The position numbers and the translations under genes were made by a program. Below are positions 16,270 through 24,600 of a DNA stretch of 30,229 bases, one piece after another. The notes under the pieces are model-generated. The model ran no database searches and had not been told where the DNA came from. It worked only from the letters and a program-made list of their open reading frames with translations. The DNA is taken from NCBI GenBank assembly GCA_958435545.1, contig CAUBGU010000013.1, positions 1-30,229 on the forward strand, written 5' to 3'. Within the stretch, counting starts at the first letter, position 1. The number at the start of each line of letters is the position of its first letter. Source of the DNA: an uncultured Collinsella sp. (GTDB lineage Bacteria; Actinomycetota; Coriobacteriia; Coriobacteriales; Coriobacteriaceae).

Positions 16270-18411
16270 GTGGCAAAAAAGCCTCAGCACGCTCAGAACA
16301 ACCAGCGCAGTCAACAGGGCAAACAGGGCCAGCAGCAAAAGCGTGGCGGTAAGGCGCAGGCCACGGTCGCCCGCACCAAGCATTCCCAAGCGACGCCCGC
16401 CCGCCCCTGGCGACCGGGCCGCGATAAGTTCCTCCCCGTCAGCCGCGCCGACATGGATGCGCGCGGCTGGGACCAGTGCGACTTTGTCTACATCTGCGGC
16501 GACGCCTACGTGGACCATCCCAGCTTTGGTATGGCCATCGTCAGCCGCGTACTCGACGCACACGGCTACAAGGTGGGCATCATCTGCCAGCCCGATTGGA
16601 CCGACCCCGCCAGCATCACCGTGCTCGGCGAGCCGCGCCTGGGCTTTCTCGTCAGCGCCGGCAATATGGACTCCATGGTCAACCACTATTCGGTGACCAA
16701 GCACCGTCGCCATACCGACGCCTATACCCCCGGTGGCGAGGAGGGGCACCGCCCCAATCGTGCCGTCACGGTCTACGGCAACCTCATCCGTCAGACGTTC
16801 AAGGACGCTCCCATCATCATCGGCGGCATCGAGGCAAGCCTGCGCCGCCTGGCTCACTACGACTACTGGCAGGACAAGCTCAAGCGCTCGGTACTACTCG
16901 ACTCGGGCGCCGACATCCTCATCTACGGCATGGGCGAGCACGCGATTGTCGAGATCGCCGACGCGCTCGACGCGGGACTGCCCGTCGATCAGATCACCTA
17001 TATCAACGGCACCGTCTACCGCACGGGTTCGCTCGACGAGGTCTACGACTACGACCTGCTGCCCAGCTGGGACGACCTTACCGCCGACAAGCTCAACTAC
17101 GCACGCAGCTTCAATGTGCAGCAGCAGAATATGGACCCCATCACCGGACACCGCCTGGTAGAGCCCTACCCCAACAGCGTCTATGTGGTGCAGAACCCGC
17201 CATCGGCGACGCTCACCACCGATGAGATGGACGAGGTGGCCGAGCTCCCCTACGCACGCGATTGGCATCCCGACTACGACGCGGCAGGCGGCGTGCCGGC
17301 CTTTGCCGAGATCAAGTTTTCCATTAGCTCCAACCGTGGCTGTTTTGGCGAGTGCTCGTTTTGCGCCCTCACCTTCCACCAGGGGCGCGTGCTGCAGATG
17401 CGCAGCCACGATTCGATCATGCGCGAGGCCGAGCTGCTCACGCGCGATCCCGAGTTTAAGGGCTACATCAACGACGTGGGCGGACCGACGGCAAACTTTA
17501 GCCGCCCTGCCTGCGACAAGCAGCTCAAGCACGGCGTGTGCAAGAACAAGCGCTGCCTGTGGCCGAGCGTATGCAAGAACATGGTGGTCGACGAGAGCGG
17601 CTACACGCAGTTGCTGCGCGACCTGCGCCAGCTGCCGGGCGTCAAGAAGGTCTTCGTCCGCAGCGGCATCCGCTTTGACTACACCATGGCCGATGCCTCG
17701 GACGAGTTTTTGCGCGAGCTGCTGGAGCACCATGTCTCGGGCCAGCTGCGCGTGGCACCCGAGCACGTGAGCGACGCGGTGTTGTCCGTGATGGGCAAAC
17801 CGAGCCGAGCCGTCTACGACGCGTTCTGCCATAAATTTGAACGCCTGAACCGCGAATACGGACTCAAGCAGTACGTAGTGCCGTACCTAATCTCGAGCCA
17901 TCCCGGCTCAACGATGAAGGAAGCAGTGGACCTTGCCGAGGCCGTGCGCGACATGGGCTACATGCCCGAACAGGTGCAGGACTTCTACCCCACCCCGTCC
18001 ACCATGTCAACGTGCATGTACTACACCGGCGTGGATCCGCGCACCATGCAGCCGATCTACGTGGCGCGCGACCCGCACGAGAAGGCCATGCAGCGTGCGC
18101 TCATCCAGTATCGCAAGCCCGAGAACTACAAGCTCGTGCGCGAGGCGCTGGAAAAGGCTGGCCGCCGCGATCTGATCGGCTACACCAAGCATTGCCTGAT
18201 TCGTCCCGTGCCCCCGCGCCCGGGCGAGACATCTGCTGGCGGTGGGCATGGAACCGGCAAGAAGGGCGGCAAACCACATGGCGGTGGCGCTGGCAAGGGA
18301 CCCAAAGGCAGCAAGGGCCACGGCGGCATGTCGCGTGCGCAAAACACCGCAGGTCGCAATCGCGCGGCCCAGGGACGGCAGGGCGCCAACGGAGGCGGCA
18401 GGCGCAACTAG
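16270..18411 (+). CDS. YgiQ family radical SAM protein
   Basis: This 713-residue protein (GTG start) carries the radical SAM cysteines C358, C362 and C365 in RGCFGECSFC. Upstream is the YgiQ N-terminal region (CDFVYICGDAYVDHPSFG, PIIIGGIEASLRRLAHYDYW), and downstream the typical VRSGIRFDY, LRVAPEHVSDAVLSVMGKPS and VQDFYPTPSTMSTCMYYTG. Substrate is unknown for this family (formerly UPF0313). The start GTG at 16270 is chosen because GGGAGGG precedes it and the family homology begins after it. Both ends carry unusual low-complexity tails: a Q/K-rich N-terminus (~1-45) and a G/K/R-rich C-terminus (~650-713), suggesting nucleic-acid or ribosome contact. Its stop shares CTAG with the stop of the convergent protease gene. 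Confidence 0.93.
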   Translation: MAKKPQHAQNNQRSQQGKQGQQQKRGGKAQATVARTKHSQATPARPWRPGRDKFLPVSRADMDARGWDQCDFVYICGDAYVDHPSFGMAIVSRVLDAHGYKVGIICQPDWTDPASITVLGEPRLGFLVSAGNMDSMVNHYSVTKHRRHTDAYTPGGEEGHRPNRAVTVYGNLIRQTFKDAPIIIGGIEASLRRLAHYDYWQDKLKRSVLLDSGADILIYGMGEHAIVEIADALDAGLPVDQITYINGTVYRTGSLDEVYDYDLLPSWDDLTADKLNYARSFNVQQQNMDPITGHRLVEPYPNSVYVVQNPPSATLTTDEMDEVAELPYARDWHPDYDAAGGVPAFAEIKFSISSNRGCFGECSFCALTFHQGRVLQMRSHDSIMREAELLTRDPEFKGYINDVGGPTANFSRPACDKQLKHGVCKNKRCLWPSVCKNMVVDESGYTQLLRDLRQLPGVKKVFVRSGIRFDYTMADASDEFLRELLEHHVSGQLRVAPEHVSDAVLSVMGKPSRAVYDAFCHKFERLNREYGLKQYVVPYLISSHPGSTMKEAVDLAEAVRDMGYMPEQVQDFYPTPSTMSTCMYYTGVDPRTMQPIYVARDPHEKAMQRALIQYRKPENYKLVREALEKAGRRDLIGYTKHCLIRPVPPRPGETSAGGGHGTGKKGGKPHGGGAGKGPKGSKGHGGMSRAQNTAGRNRAAQGRQGANGGGRRN

Positions 18412-19319
18412 GGCAGCGGTGCGCTCGCTGCGTCCATCCCACACGCGTGGCGCAGCGAGCGCATTGCCTCAACGAGGATGACGCCGGCGATGGCGACCGT
18501 GACCACCACGTCGAGCGAGGTGTTCACAAACCAGAGCAACGTCATGAGATACGACCCGGCGTTAAAGGCAAAGTGCAGCAGGATCGTGTAGCGGAGCTTT
18601 CCGGTCGTCACGAGCACCCAACCAAAGATGAGGCCGGCGGCACCCGCGTAGCAACCTTGCACCCAATTCATGTGCATAAAGCCGAAGATTGCCGCCTGCA
18701 GCACAATCGCCGCGGCGATACCCCACGTGCTTGGGGCCGCCCAGGGCACCATGGCGCCGTCCTGCGCGCTCGCACGACGCCGGCGCTTCCAAAGTGGGCG
18801 GCACTGCGGATTAAACGCTCGGAGCGAAAACTCAAAAATAATGCCGCGCACCAGCAGCTCTTCACAAAACGGGGCGCCGAGCACCGTGGTCAGGACGGCG
18901 AGATAGCTGGTGTCGCCCATGCCTGTTTCCTCGACAAGCTCGCTGTAGTCGGCCGCGGCATCGGGCAACAACGACAGCGCGGCGTCGGTCACGTAGCCAA
19001 CAACCACCTGCAGGGCCAGGCCGATCACGATAACGCAGGCGATGCGTTTCCACGCCCCACGCGCTCCCCCGCCGAGCGGGTGCTCGCTTTGCCGGCGTGC
19101 CATAAACGAACGCGGCCACAGATAACGCCACCACAGCAGCGCCATCAAAAACGATGCTGTCTGCGCGACGGCCTGAAGCAATTGAATGTCGAGGTCATCG
19201 ATCGAAAAACCCATGAACACCGATGCGACGCCAAGGGCGGAAAACAAAACGACGCTCAGGGCAATATCGGCAGCGACGACGCCAAAACAGGCAAGCGCCC
19301 AAATCATCGCATTGAGCAT
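18408..19319 (-). CDS. CPBP-family intramembrane metalloprotease (CAAX/Abi type)
   Basis: This is a 303-residue multi-pass membrane protein. The three catalytic motifs of CPBP glutamic/metallo proteases are present: EELLVRG (E153, E154, R158), FGFMHMNW (H216) and HFAFN (H249, N253). Bacterial members act as CAAX-like proteases, bacteriocin self-immunity proteins or anti-sigma regulators; the target here cannot be read. A basic 20-residue insert (RPLWKRRRRASAQ) separates the first two motifs. The ATG at 19319 has AGGAGG 5 nt upstream, better than the in-frame ATG at 19346. Confidence 0.9.
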   Translation of the reverse strand: MLNAMIWALACFGVVAADIALSVVLFSALGVASVFMGFSIDDLDIQLLQAVAQTASFLMALLWWRYLWPRSFMARRQSEHPLGGGARGAWKRIACVIVIGLALQVVVGYVTDAALSLLPDAAADYSELVEETGMGDTSYLAVLTTVLGAPFCEELLVRGIIFEFSLRAFNPQCRPLWKRRRRASAQDGAMVPWAAPSTWGIAAAIVLQAAIFGFMHMNWVQGCYAGAAGLIFGWVLVTTGKLRYTILLHFAFNAGSYLMTLLWFVNTSLDVVVTVAIAGVILVEAMRSLRHACGMDAASAPLP

Positions 19320-19334
19320 GCCAACCTCCTCCCG

Positions 19335-19386
19335 ACGACTAGTCATTGGGGACGTTCTTCAACGACTAGCTGTTGGGGACACTCTT
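19335..19386. repeat. Two tandem copies of a 27-bp repeat
   Basis: ACGACTAG at 19335 and again at 19362 are each followed after two variable bases by (A/G)TTGGGGAC and then (G/A)(T/C)TCTT. The period is 27 bp. The second unit overlaps the last codons of the RelB-like antitoxin gene, and the first lies just upstream of the protease ribosome site. The core TTGGGGAC also occurs in the hairpin at 30144-30192. Confidence 0.7.
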
Positions 19387-19564
19387 TGCCAAAGGCCCCG
19401 CTGGGCGAGATGTCGAACGGGAAGGTGCCGCAGCGATTGAACGCGGCGATAAACATGCGGATGGCGTTGGACGGCGTGGTGCCCACGAGCTGGGTTGCCG
19501 CCGCGAAGGCTGCCTTCTCCTCGGGCAAGACCTTCGCGACTACGGGGGTCATGTGTTCTGCCAT
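19343..19564 (-). CDS. RelB/DinJ-family antitoxin, orphan
   Basis: This 73-residue protein has the ribbon-helix-helix pattern of RelB/DinJ: TPVVAKVLPEEKAAFAAA, LVGTTPSNAIRMFIAAF and the terminal PFDIS. DinJ-type antitoxins are about this size, bind their own promoter and neutralise a YafQ/RelE-type ribonuclease. No toxin gene follows: the downstream sequence is 23 nt, then the CPBP protease start. The last ~14 codons (KECPQQLVVEERPQ) come from the 27-bp tandem repeat and are not family-like, so the original 3' end and the toxin may have been lost. AAGGAAG sits 6 nt before the ATG at 19564. Confidence 0.75.
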   Translation of the reverse strand: MAEHMTPVVAKVLPEEKAAFAAATQLVGTTPSNAIRMFIAAFNRCGTFPFDISPSGAFGKECPQQLVVEERPQ

Positions 19565-19779
19565 GGCGCTTCCTTTTTGAAACGACGGTAGTGCGGATAG
19601 ATGCGGGCCACGCGGCTGGGCGACGGGCTGTGAAGGCAACCCGATTGGCCCGCATCCGGAGTTTGTTTCTACGGCGTTGGTATTACTCTGTATTCTTAAG
19701 TATTACCCCCGCAGATAGAATACCATACCCGACCCCATGGGGACGGAGAAATACGGATCATTTTGTTGCTAAGTAGTAT
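19565..19779. other. Intergenic stretch, AT-rich patch
   Basis: It contains an AT-rich patch (about 19675-19780) with three GTATTA(C) repeats (around 19679, 19698 and 19776). This could be the promoter area of the antitoxin gene or the decayed remains of the neighbouring ABC gene. No open frame with a ribosome site is seen. Confidence 0.35.
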
Positions 19780-19905
19780 TTAGAGCGTGATGATGTCCGA
19801 GATATTGAGGGCCCGAGCGTCAGCGGCATCATGCGTGGCAAGCAGGAGCATGCGGCCGTCGAGCGCCGGCGCCCAGGGCGCGCGATCGCCCACGGCAAGC
19901 GCAAG
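19780..19905 (-). pseudogene. Remnant of an ABC transporter ATP-binding protein (C-terminal end only)
   Basis: The minus-strand frame ending at 19780 translates as GRMLLLATHDAADARALNISDIITL and then stops. This is the H-loop and terminal segment typical of ABC ATPases (a TLLLVTHD-x-x-DA-x-x-L pattern ending in a short beta strand and stop). Walker A, signature motif and Walker B are all absent upstream; the frame continues into unrelated sequence and then into the 312-bp element. The upstream limit given is approximate. The match is short, so chance resemblance is possible. Confidence 0.4.
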
Positions 19906-20051
19906 CTCCGCTGCAACCCCGCCGTCAGCAGGGCCGCCCGCACGCCCATAACTGCCCTCGCCTTTTGATTCGCGCACGGCGCGGAAGGGACGCGGCGAAC
20001 GTCGGCGTATGGCGCGCCCAATCTGGGCATCCGGCGCATGGCGCCCTATTG

Positions 20052-20363
20052 TCTTGCATATTTTCGCTTGTGCCATGCATAAATAGATGGGGGCGCCCCT
20101 TCCCGTCCCAACGTACCCCCGCTTGGACCGTGCAAAAACCGGAGTATTCAGCATCGCGACCCCCGCCGGCGACGCCGCGAACCGGGAGCATCGCGCGGCC
20201 GGCGTCGCTTTGGGGCACGGCACGGCGCGAAACGCGCGCTATCGCCACGCCGTACGCCGCCTGCCGACCCAAATCGCCCGTCGAGGGATCTCGCGAGATC
20301 AAATAGACGCTTCCGGCGCGTATGCAGCCACCCCGGCTTGCTGAAAACTCCCGAAAATGCACG
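20052..20363. repeat. Paired-motif intergenic element of about 312 bp, copy B
   Basis: It has the same order as copy A: TGCATA (20055), 15 nt, TGCATA (20076), 59 nt, GGAGTATTCAGCA (20141-20153), 167 nt, TATGCA (20321), 12 nt, TGCTGAAAACTCC (20339-20351), then CGAAAATGCACG. GTACCCC and CTTGGACCGTGCAAAAA precede the left 13-mer, as in copy A. The interior is much more GC-rich than in copy A. Base differences between copies in the best-matching frame fall at first and second codon positions, which argues against a conserved protein. Confidence 0.8.
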
Positions 20364-20650
20364 TCGCACCCCGGGGGACCCGTGCGTGCCGTGAAAAAAC
20401 ACGCCCGCATCCAGAACAATGCGAGCGTGAAAGTCAGATGGCAGCAAGGGCGCCAGGCAGCGAGCGGAATCCCGAGTGTGTCCGCCCGGGCACTGCGGCC
20501 ACCGTGCGTCAGTAGGGAGCTTCACGTTCTCCGTCTATGCCAGAACCCCGCATACGCGAATCTCCAACTAAGCCGATAACCCACATCTCTTGCCGCGACC
20601 GCCTCCGTGCTTTTTCGTGAGGGGGCCGGCCCACCTCAAACTACGCCCAC
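20364..20650. other. Intergenic stretch with no supported gene
   Basis: Between the 312-bp element and the helicase terminator I see only short open frames without ribosome sites or recognisable domains. A small hairpin-prone stretch with CACGCCCGCAT and ATGCGAGCGTG (about 20400-20429) is the only structure noted. Confidence 0.4.
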
Positions 20651-20682
20651 AAAAAGTGCCCCGAGCATAGTCTGCTCGGGGC
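20651..20682 (-). terminator. Rho-independent terminator of the DEAD-box helicase gene
   Basis: GCCCCGAGCA (20658-20667) pairs perfectly with TGCTCGGGGC (20673-20682) around a 5-nt loop. On the minus strand it is followed, after two bases, by TTTTT (20655-20651). It lies 35 nt after the helicase stop. Confidence 0.9.
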
Positions 20683-20717
20683 CCGAACTCGTCTCGCCTT
20701 ACCGCGCGACGCGTATG

Positions 20718-22961
20718 TTACTTGCGCTTGCCGCCGCCGTCACCGGGACGACGGGAGCTGCCGCCGCGCTTGCCGCCACGGCTGTTGCCATAGCTGCCAC
20801 GGTTATCGCGACCGCCGGCACGACCGCCACGGGAACCCACCTGGTTGCCGCCGCGACCACCACGGTAGCCGCCGCGACGCTCTTCGCGGGTATCGTCGTA
20901 GTTGCGCCAGTCATCGCGACGATCGCGGCTGGCACGCGGATCGCGACGATCGCGCGACTCACCAGAACGCCCAGCGCCGCTGCGCCCGCCATTACCGCGA
21001 GCACCCTCGCGACGCTCGCCGCCACGGCCGCTGCGCTCTTCAAAGCGCTTGCCGCCACGGGACTCACCGCTTCGGGCGCCACGCGCACCGCGACCCTCGC
21101 TGCCGCGACGCTCGTCACGGTCACCGCGCTCGTCATTGCGACCGGAGCGACGACGGTCACCCGAGCCGCGCTTGCCGCCACGCGAGCCACGGCCCTCGTC
21201 TTCGCGCTCAACACGACGACGACCGCCGCGGTCCTCGTCCTCGCGGCGACGGCGATGTGCCTCGCCCTGGAACTGCTTGGCACGACGCTCGGCACGGTTG
21301 CCGCGCGGGCCCTGCTCAACAGCACCGGCACGCTCCTCGGCAGCCACCTCGCGGGCCACGCTCTCCACAGCCTCGTCCACGCGAGCCTGAACGCCCTCGC
21401 GCACGCGGGTCTTGCCGCCGCGCTTGGGACGGCTCGGACGCTCGCCGTCGCCGCGACGCTCGTCGCGACCGCGGTTGGAGCGACCGGCCACATCACCGTA
21501 GTCATCGCCGTTGCGCTTGCCGTCGCGACGTGCCTGCTCGAGTTTCTTCTTGCTCTTGGACTTGCCGCGCTTGGTCTTCTTCTTCACCTTAAAGGCCGCA
21601 GGGTCGCGCTCGGGGTCAACCGCGGGCGGATTGGGACCCACATGCAGGTCGCCGGCCTCGTAGATGTCGGCAGTCTTGTCCATGAGCTTCTCGATCTCGT
21701 AGAACTCATCGACATCCTGCTCGGTCACAAACGTGATGGCCCAGCCCAGCTCGCCGGCACGGCCCGTACGGCCAATACGGTGGATGTAGTCGGTCGGCTC
21801 GGCCGGCACGTCAAAGTTCACGACGTAGCGCACGTCACTAATGTCGATGCCGCGGGCAAGCACGTCGGTTGCCACCAGCACGTCGACGGTACCGTCGCGG
21901 AAGGCCGAAAGGGCACGCTCGCGCTGGGCCTGGCTGCGGTTGCCGTGAATCGCGGCGGCCTTGATGCCCTTGCGCTCCAGACGACGGCAGCAGCTGTCGG
22001 CACGGTGCTTGGTGCGCATAAAGACGATAGTACGCTCCGGGCCCTCCTTCTTGAGAAACTCGGGCAACAGGTTGTTCTTGGCCTCGATGGACACCGGGAA
22101 CACAAACTGGTCGACGGTGTCGGCGGTCGACGTGGCCGGTGCGATCTCCACGCGGGCCGGGTCGCTCACCAGGTCGGTGATCTCGCCCACGGCCTCCTCG
22201 TCGAGGGTCGCCGAGAACAGCAGCGTCTGGCGCTCAGCCGGCGTCTCGCGCACAATACGGCGAACGGCGGGCAAAAAGCCCATGTCGAGCATGCGGTCAG
22301 CCTCGTCGAGCACCAGGACCTTAACCTCGTCCAGGTGGCAGGCACCCTGCTCGATCAGATCAACCAGACGGCCCGGCGTTGCGACCAGGATGTCGCAGCC
22401 GTACTTGAGTGCCGCGGTCTGTGGCTTGTAGCTCACGCCGCCCACGACGGTCACGGCAACATGGCCGGTGACGTCGGCGATCTTGCTCGCGACCTCGTCG
22501 ATTTGCTGGGCAAGCTCGCGCGTAGGAGTGATGACGAGCATCACGGGGCCACGGCCGTTGCCCTCGGGCTTTTTAGCACCGCGACGACGGTTGCGGCCGC
22601 CGCGCTCGCGCACGGGCTTGGGAGGAGCGATGTGCTCCAGATTGTTCATAGTCGGCAGCAAAAAGGCGGCCGTCTTGCCGGTGCCGGTCTGAGCGGCGGC
22701 AAGCAGGTCGCGGCCCTCGAGCACCACGGGGATCGAGCCGGCCTGCACGGGCGTCGGCGCCGTGTAGCCCAGGTTCTCGATAGCACGAAGCATCTCGTCG
22801 GAAAGGCCCAGTTCGTCAAAGGCGGGCAGGCTCTCGGTAGCGGACTCGACGGCCTGGGCAGCATTGGCCTCGTCGGCGGCATCGAAGGCAGCCTGGGTCA
22901 TGGCCTCGCGGGTCTCGTCCAGAATCTCGGCGTCGGTGACGTCGGATACAGAATTACGCAT
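20718..22961 (-). CDS. DEAD-box ATP-dependent RNA helicase with long RGG-rich tail
   Basis: This 747-residue RNA helicase has the Q motif (PAFDELGLSDEML...APTPVQ), motif I QTGTGKT (91-97), PTRELAQQ, ATPGR, DEAD (219-222), SAT, ATDVLARGIDI and HRIGRTGRAG. The helicase core ends near residue 430. The remaining ~300 residues are Arg/Gly/Asp/Ser-rich with many RGG and RRD repeats, a disordered RNA-binding tail longer than in most CshA/DeaD proteins. A basic R/G insert (~113-138) also interrupts the core between motifs I and Ia. Such helicases act in ribosome assembly and mRNA decay, especially in the cold. The ATG at 22961 has AAGGAA upstream; an in-frame ATG at 22997 lacks one. A terminator follows. 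Confidence 0.93.
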   Translation of the reverse strand: MRNSVSDVTDAEILDETREAMTQAAFDAADEANAAQAVESATESLPAFDELGLSDEMLRAIENLGYTAPTPVQAGSIPVVLEGRDLLAAAQTGTGKTAAFLLPTMNNLEHIAPPKPVRERGGRNRRRGAKKPEGNGRGPVMLVITPTRELAQQIDEVASKIADVTGHVAVTVVGGVSYKPQTAALKYGCDILVATPGRLVDLIEQGACHLDEVKVLVLDEADRMLDMGFLPAVRRIVRETPAERQTLLFSATLDEEAVGEITDLVSDPARVEIAPATSTADTVDQFVFPVSIEAKNNLLPEFLKKEGPERTIVFMRTKHRADSCCRRLERKGIKAAAIHGNRSQAQRERALSAFRDGTVDVLVATDVLARGIDISDVRYVVNFDVPAEPTDYIHRIGRTGRAGELGWAITFVTEQDVDEFYEIEKLMDKTADIYEAGDLHVGPNPPAVDPERDPAAFKVKKKTKRGKSKSKKKLEQARRDGKRNGDDYGDVAGRSNRGRDERRGDGERPSRPKRGGKTRVREGVQARVDEAVESVAREVAAEERAGAVEQGPRGNRAERRAKQFQGEAHRRRREDEDRGGRRRVEREDEGRGSRGGKRGSGDRRRSGRNDERGDRDERRGSEGRGARGARSGESRGGKRFEERSGRGGERREGARGNGGRSGAGRSGESRDRRDPRASRDRRDDWRNYDDTREERRGGYRGGRGGNQVGSRGGRAGGRDNRGSYGNSRGGKRGGSSRRPGDGGGKRK

Positions 22962-23230
22962 ATGTTGTTGTTCCTTATCTGCACGCGCAATGGACACGGC
23001 ATGCGGCCGCGCGGGCGTGCTTGGTAGTGCGCTAATACATACAAAAACGGGTGCGCACAGAGAGGACGTTGCTCAGCACGCTGGCGATCGCTTTGGCAGC
23101 CCTATCACGCGCCGTCCAGACGCAGCAGCTCTAAGCGATGGAGCAGATTCGCCGCCGGTTAGTATACCCGTGCTCCGTATGCCCCCACGTAAACCACAGA
23201 TGACGAGGCGGACGAGGTGGGCCCGGCTGA
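22962..23230. other. Intergenic leader region of the helicase gene
   Basis: It contains the helicase ribosome site and presumably its promoter and untranslated leader. No clear -35/-10 pair is found; TATTAG on the minus strand at 23037-23032 is the best -10-like match. No gene is seen. Confidence 0.35.
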
Positions 23231-23291
23231 TTGTCTCAATCTGTAACATCTACAGGGCGAATCTTCCTCTACGTGTTACAGATCGAGACAA
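23231..23291. repeat. Dispersed hairpin repeat, family 2, copy 1
   Basis: TTGTCTCAATCTGTAACA (23231-23248) pairs with TGTTACAGATCGAGACAA (23274-23291) with one mismatch. The central part is partly complementary as well. It lies upstream of the FHA gene. Related copies are at 23314-23370 and 26809-26868. Confidence 0.8.
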
Positions 23292-23313
23292 ACGGTCGAC
23301 ACGGTTCACAAGC

Positions 23314-23370
23314 GTCTCAATCTGTAACAATTACCGAGTAAAATCGGTCCTAATTGTTATAGATCAAGAC
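23314..23370. repeat. Dispersed hairpin repeat, family 2, copy 2
   Basis: GTCTCAATCTGTAACAATTA (23314-23333) pairs with TAATTGTTATAGATCAAGAC (23351-23370) with three mismatches. An inner stem ACCGA/TCGGT closes a small loop. It is 22 nt after copy 1 and in the same orientation, making a tandem pair. Confidence 0.78.
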
Positions 23371-23436
23371 AGAGGGGGATTTCCGTCCAGTCCAAACCAA
23401 ATCTCTCGGTCTTCCTGCAATTTCGAACATGTGGCC

Positions 23437-23442
23437 TATAAT
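23437..23442 (+). promoter_or_regulatory. Promoter -10 box of the FHA gene
   Basis: A perfect TATAAT lies at 23437-23442, about 108 nt before the FHA start codon. The -35 is poor (CTGCAA at 23415-23420, 16-nt spacer). The hairpin repeats end 66 nt upstream of the -10, so they do not overlap the promoter. Confidence 0.5.
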
Positions 23443-23549
23443 GTTGCTTTGGTTACGCTATATATTGCGCAGCCATTTAATACGTCGCCCACCGGGGGCC
23501 ATTAATTCCTATCGCCATATTGGCTAGGAAGCAATCAAAGGAGGTATCC

Positions 23550-24512
23550 GTGGCAGCAGAGACGCCTTGCTCGGTCCTCTATAACGATATTCGCTCGTTC
23601 GGCGGTCTTAAACATCTCGAGATCGCCCGAATGCTCATCAATGGAAACTCTTATCTCGGCAGTACCCTGCTCGAGAAATGCTCTTCCAACCGCTCGTATC
23701 TCACCCGTTACATCGTCCATCGCAAGCCTGACCAGTGCGCGCCCTCCATCTACAGCGACTTTACCGTCACCACGCTCAACCTTTCCTCGGCAATCTGCAG
23801 CAAGCTCGGCGGCGGCGAGTCCGCCTATCGGGCAATCGCCGAGCACTATCGCGGTCCGGCCGCCAACGAAATGATGTCGGCTCTCACCAGCTACAAGCTG
23901 GACAGCCGCCTATATGCAAATGCCCTCAATCGCATCGACAACTTTGACGGCAATGCCGTGCGCGAGAAAAGCACGCTTTACCTTATGCTCTTTGTGGCAA
24001 CGGGGGCGCTCGCCGATCCCGTTCAGGGCGTGGCCACCGTCGAGCGCTTTTGCGACAGCAAGACGGGCGAGCACTTTGGCACCACCGAAACTACCGTCGG
24101 ACGTGGCTTTATGAGCAGCCTGGAGCAGCCGCGCACCGTCGCCCCCAACCTCGGTCTGCTCAGAACCCATGCCGACAACTGCGCCGACATGCAAATCCAT
24201 CCCCTCACACGCGATCCGCACGGCACCGTGATTGGTTCTCTGCCCAAAACCTCGCCCAGCATCACCGATGTGGGCGCCGACGCATCGCGCGAGCATCTTC
24301 GTATTTGGCTCGAGGGTGAGCACTGGTACGCCCAGGGCCTTGGATCGACCAACGGCACGGTGCTCGAATCGGGCGCGCGCGACGGCGATATTGTGATTGA
24401 GCCGCCGCGCGACCAACGCGAGCCCGGCAAGATCTATCCCCCCGTGGAAATCGCCAACAGCGACAGACTTCATTTGGGTCTCTATACGACATTCCTTGTC
24501 ATTGTGGACTAG
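23550..24512 (+). CDS. FHA-domain protein with ETT motif, partner of the downstream Ser/Thr kinase
   Basis: This is a 320-residue protein. Residues ~225-318 form an FHA phosphothreonine-binding domain: GTVIGS, then SREHLRIW (S246, H249) and the hallmark GSTNGT (265-270). Residues 1-175 are mostly helical, of unrecognised family. Between them, at 177-187, is GTTETTVGRGF, close to the ETTSVF motif whose Thr is phosphorylated by Ser/Thr kinases in actinobacterial GarA/OdhI and then bound by the protein's own FHA domain. No signal peptide or membrane segment is seen, so it is cytoplasmic. The start is GTG at 23550, preceded by AAAGGAGG at 5 nt; an upstream TTG at 23520 lacks a ribosome site. The kinase gene follows after a hairpin. 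Confidence 0.85.
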   Translation: MAAETPCSVLYNDIRSFGGLKHLEIARMLINGNSYLGSTLLEKCSSNRSYLTRYIVHRKPDQCAPSIYSDFTVTTLNLSSAICSKLGGGESAYRAIAEHYRGPAANEMMSALTSYKLDSRLYANALNRIDNFDGNAVREKSTLYLMLFVATGALADPVQGVATVERFCDSKTGEHFGTTETTVGRGFMSSLEQPRTVAPNLGLLRTHADNCADMQIHPLTRDPHGTVIGSLPKTSPSITDVGADASREHLRIWLEGEHWYAQGLGSTNGTVLESGARDGDIVIEPPRDQREPGKIYPPVEIANSDRLHLGLYTTFLVIVD

Positions 24513-24515
24513 CGC

Positions 24516-24551
24516 GGACGGCGATCGGAAGACGGTCGCCGTCCGTCTTTC
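24516..24551 (+). terminator. Hairpin between the FHA and kinase genes
   Basis: GGACGGCGA (24516-24524) pairs perfectly with TCGCCGTCC (24536-24544) around an 11-nt loop and is followed by GTCTTTCGTCTT. It starts 4 nt after the FHA stop. It would at least partly end the FHA transcript, implying a separate promoter or attenuated read-through for the kinase. Confidence 0.6.
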
Positions 24552-24600
24552 GTCTTCTACCTTCTGCGTCGTAAACGACAATACTCAGCGGTATGCGTGG

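Noticed and set aside
20607..23027. 806-codon plus-strand open frame opposite the helicase gene
   Set aside because: It is Ala/Thr/Leu-rich low-complexity translation, the mirror of the GC-rich and RGG-coding helicase strand. It has no domain, and the opposite strand has all helicase motifs.
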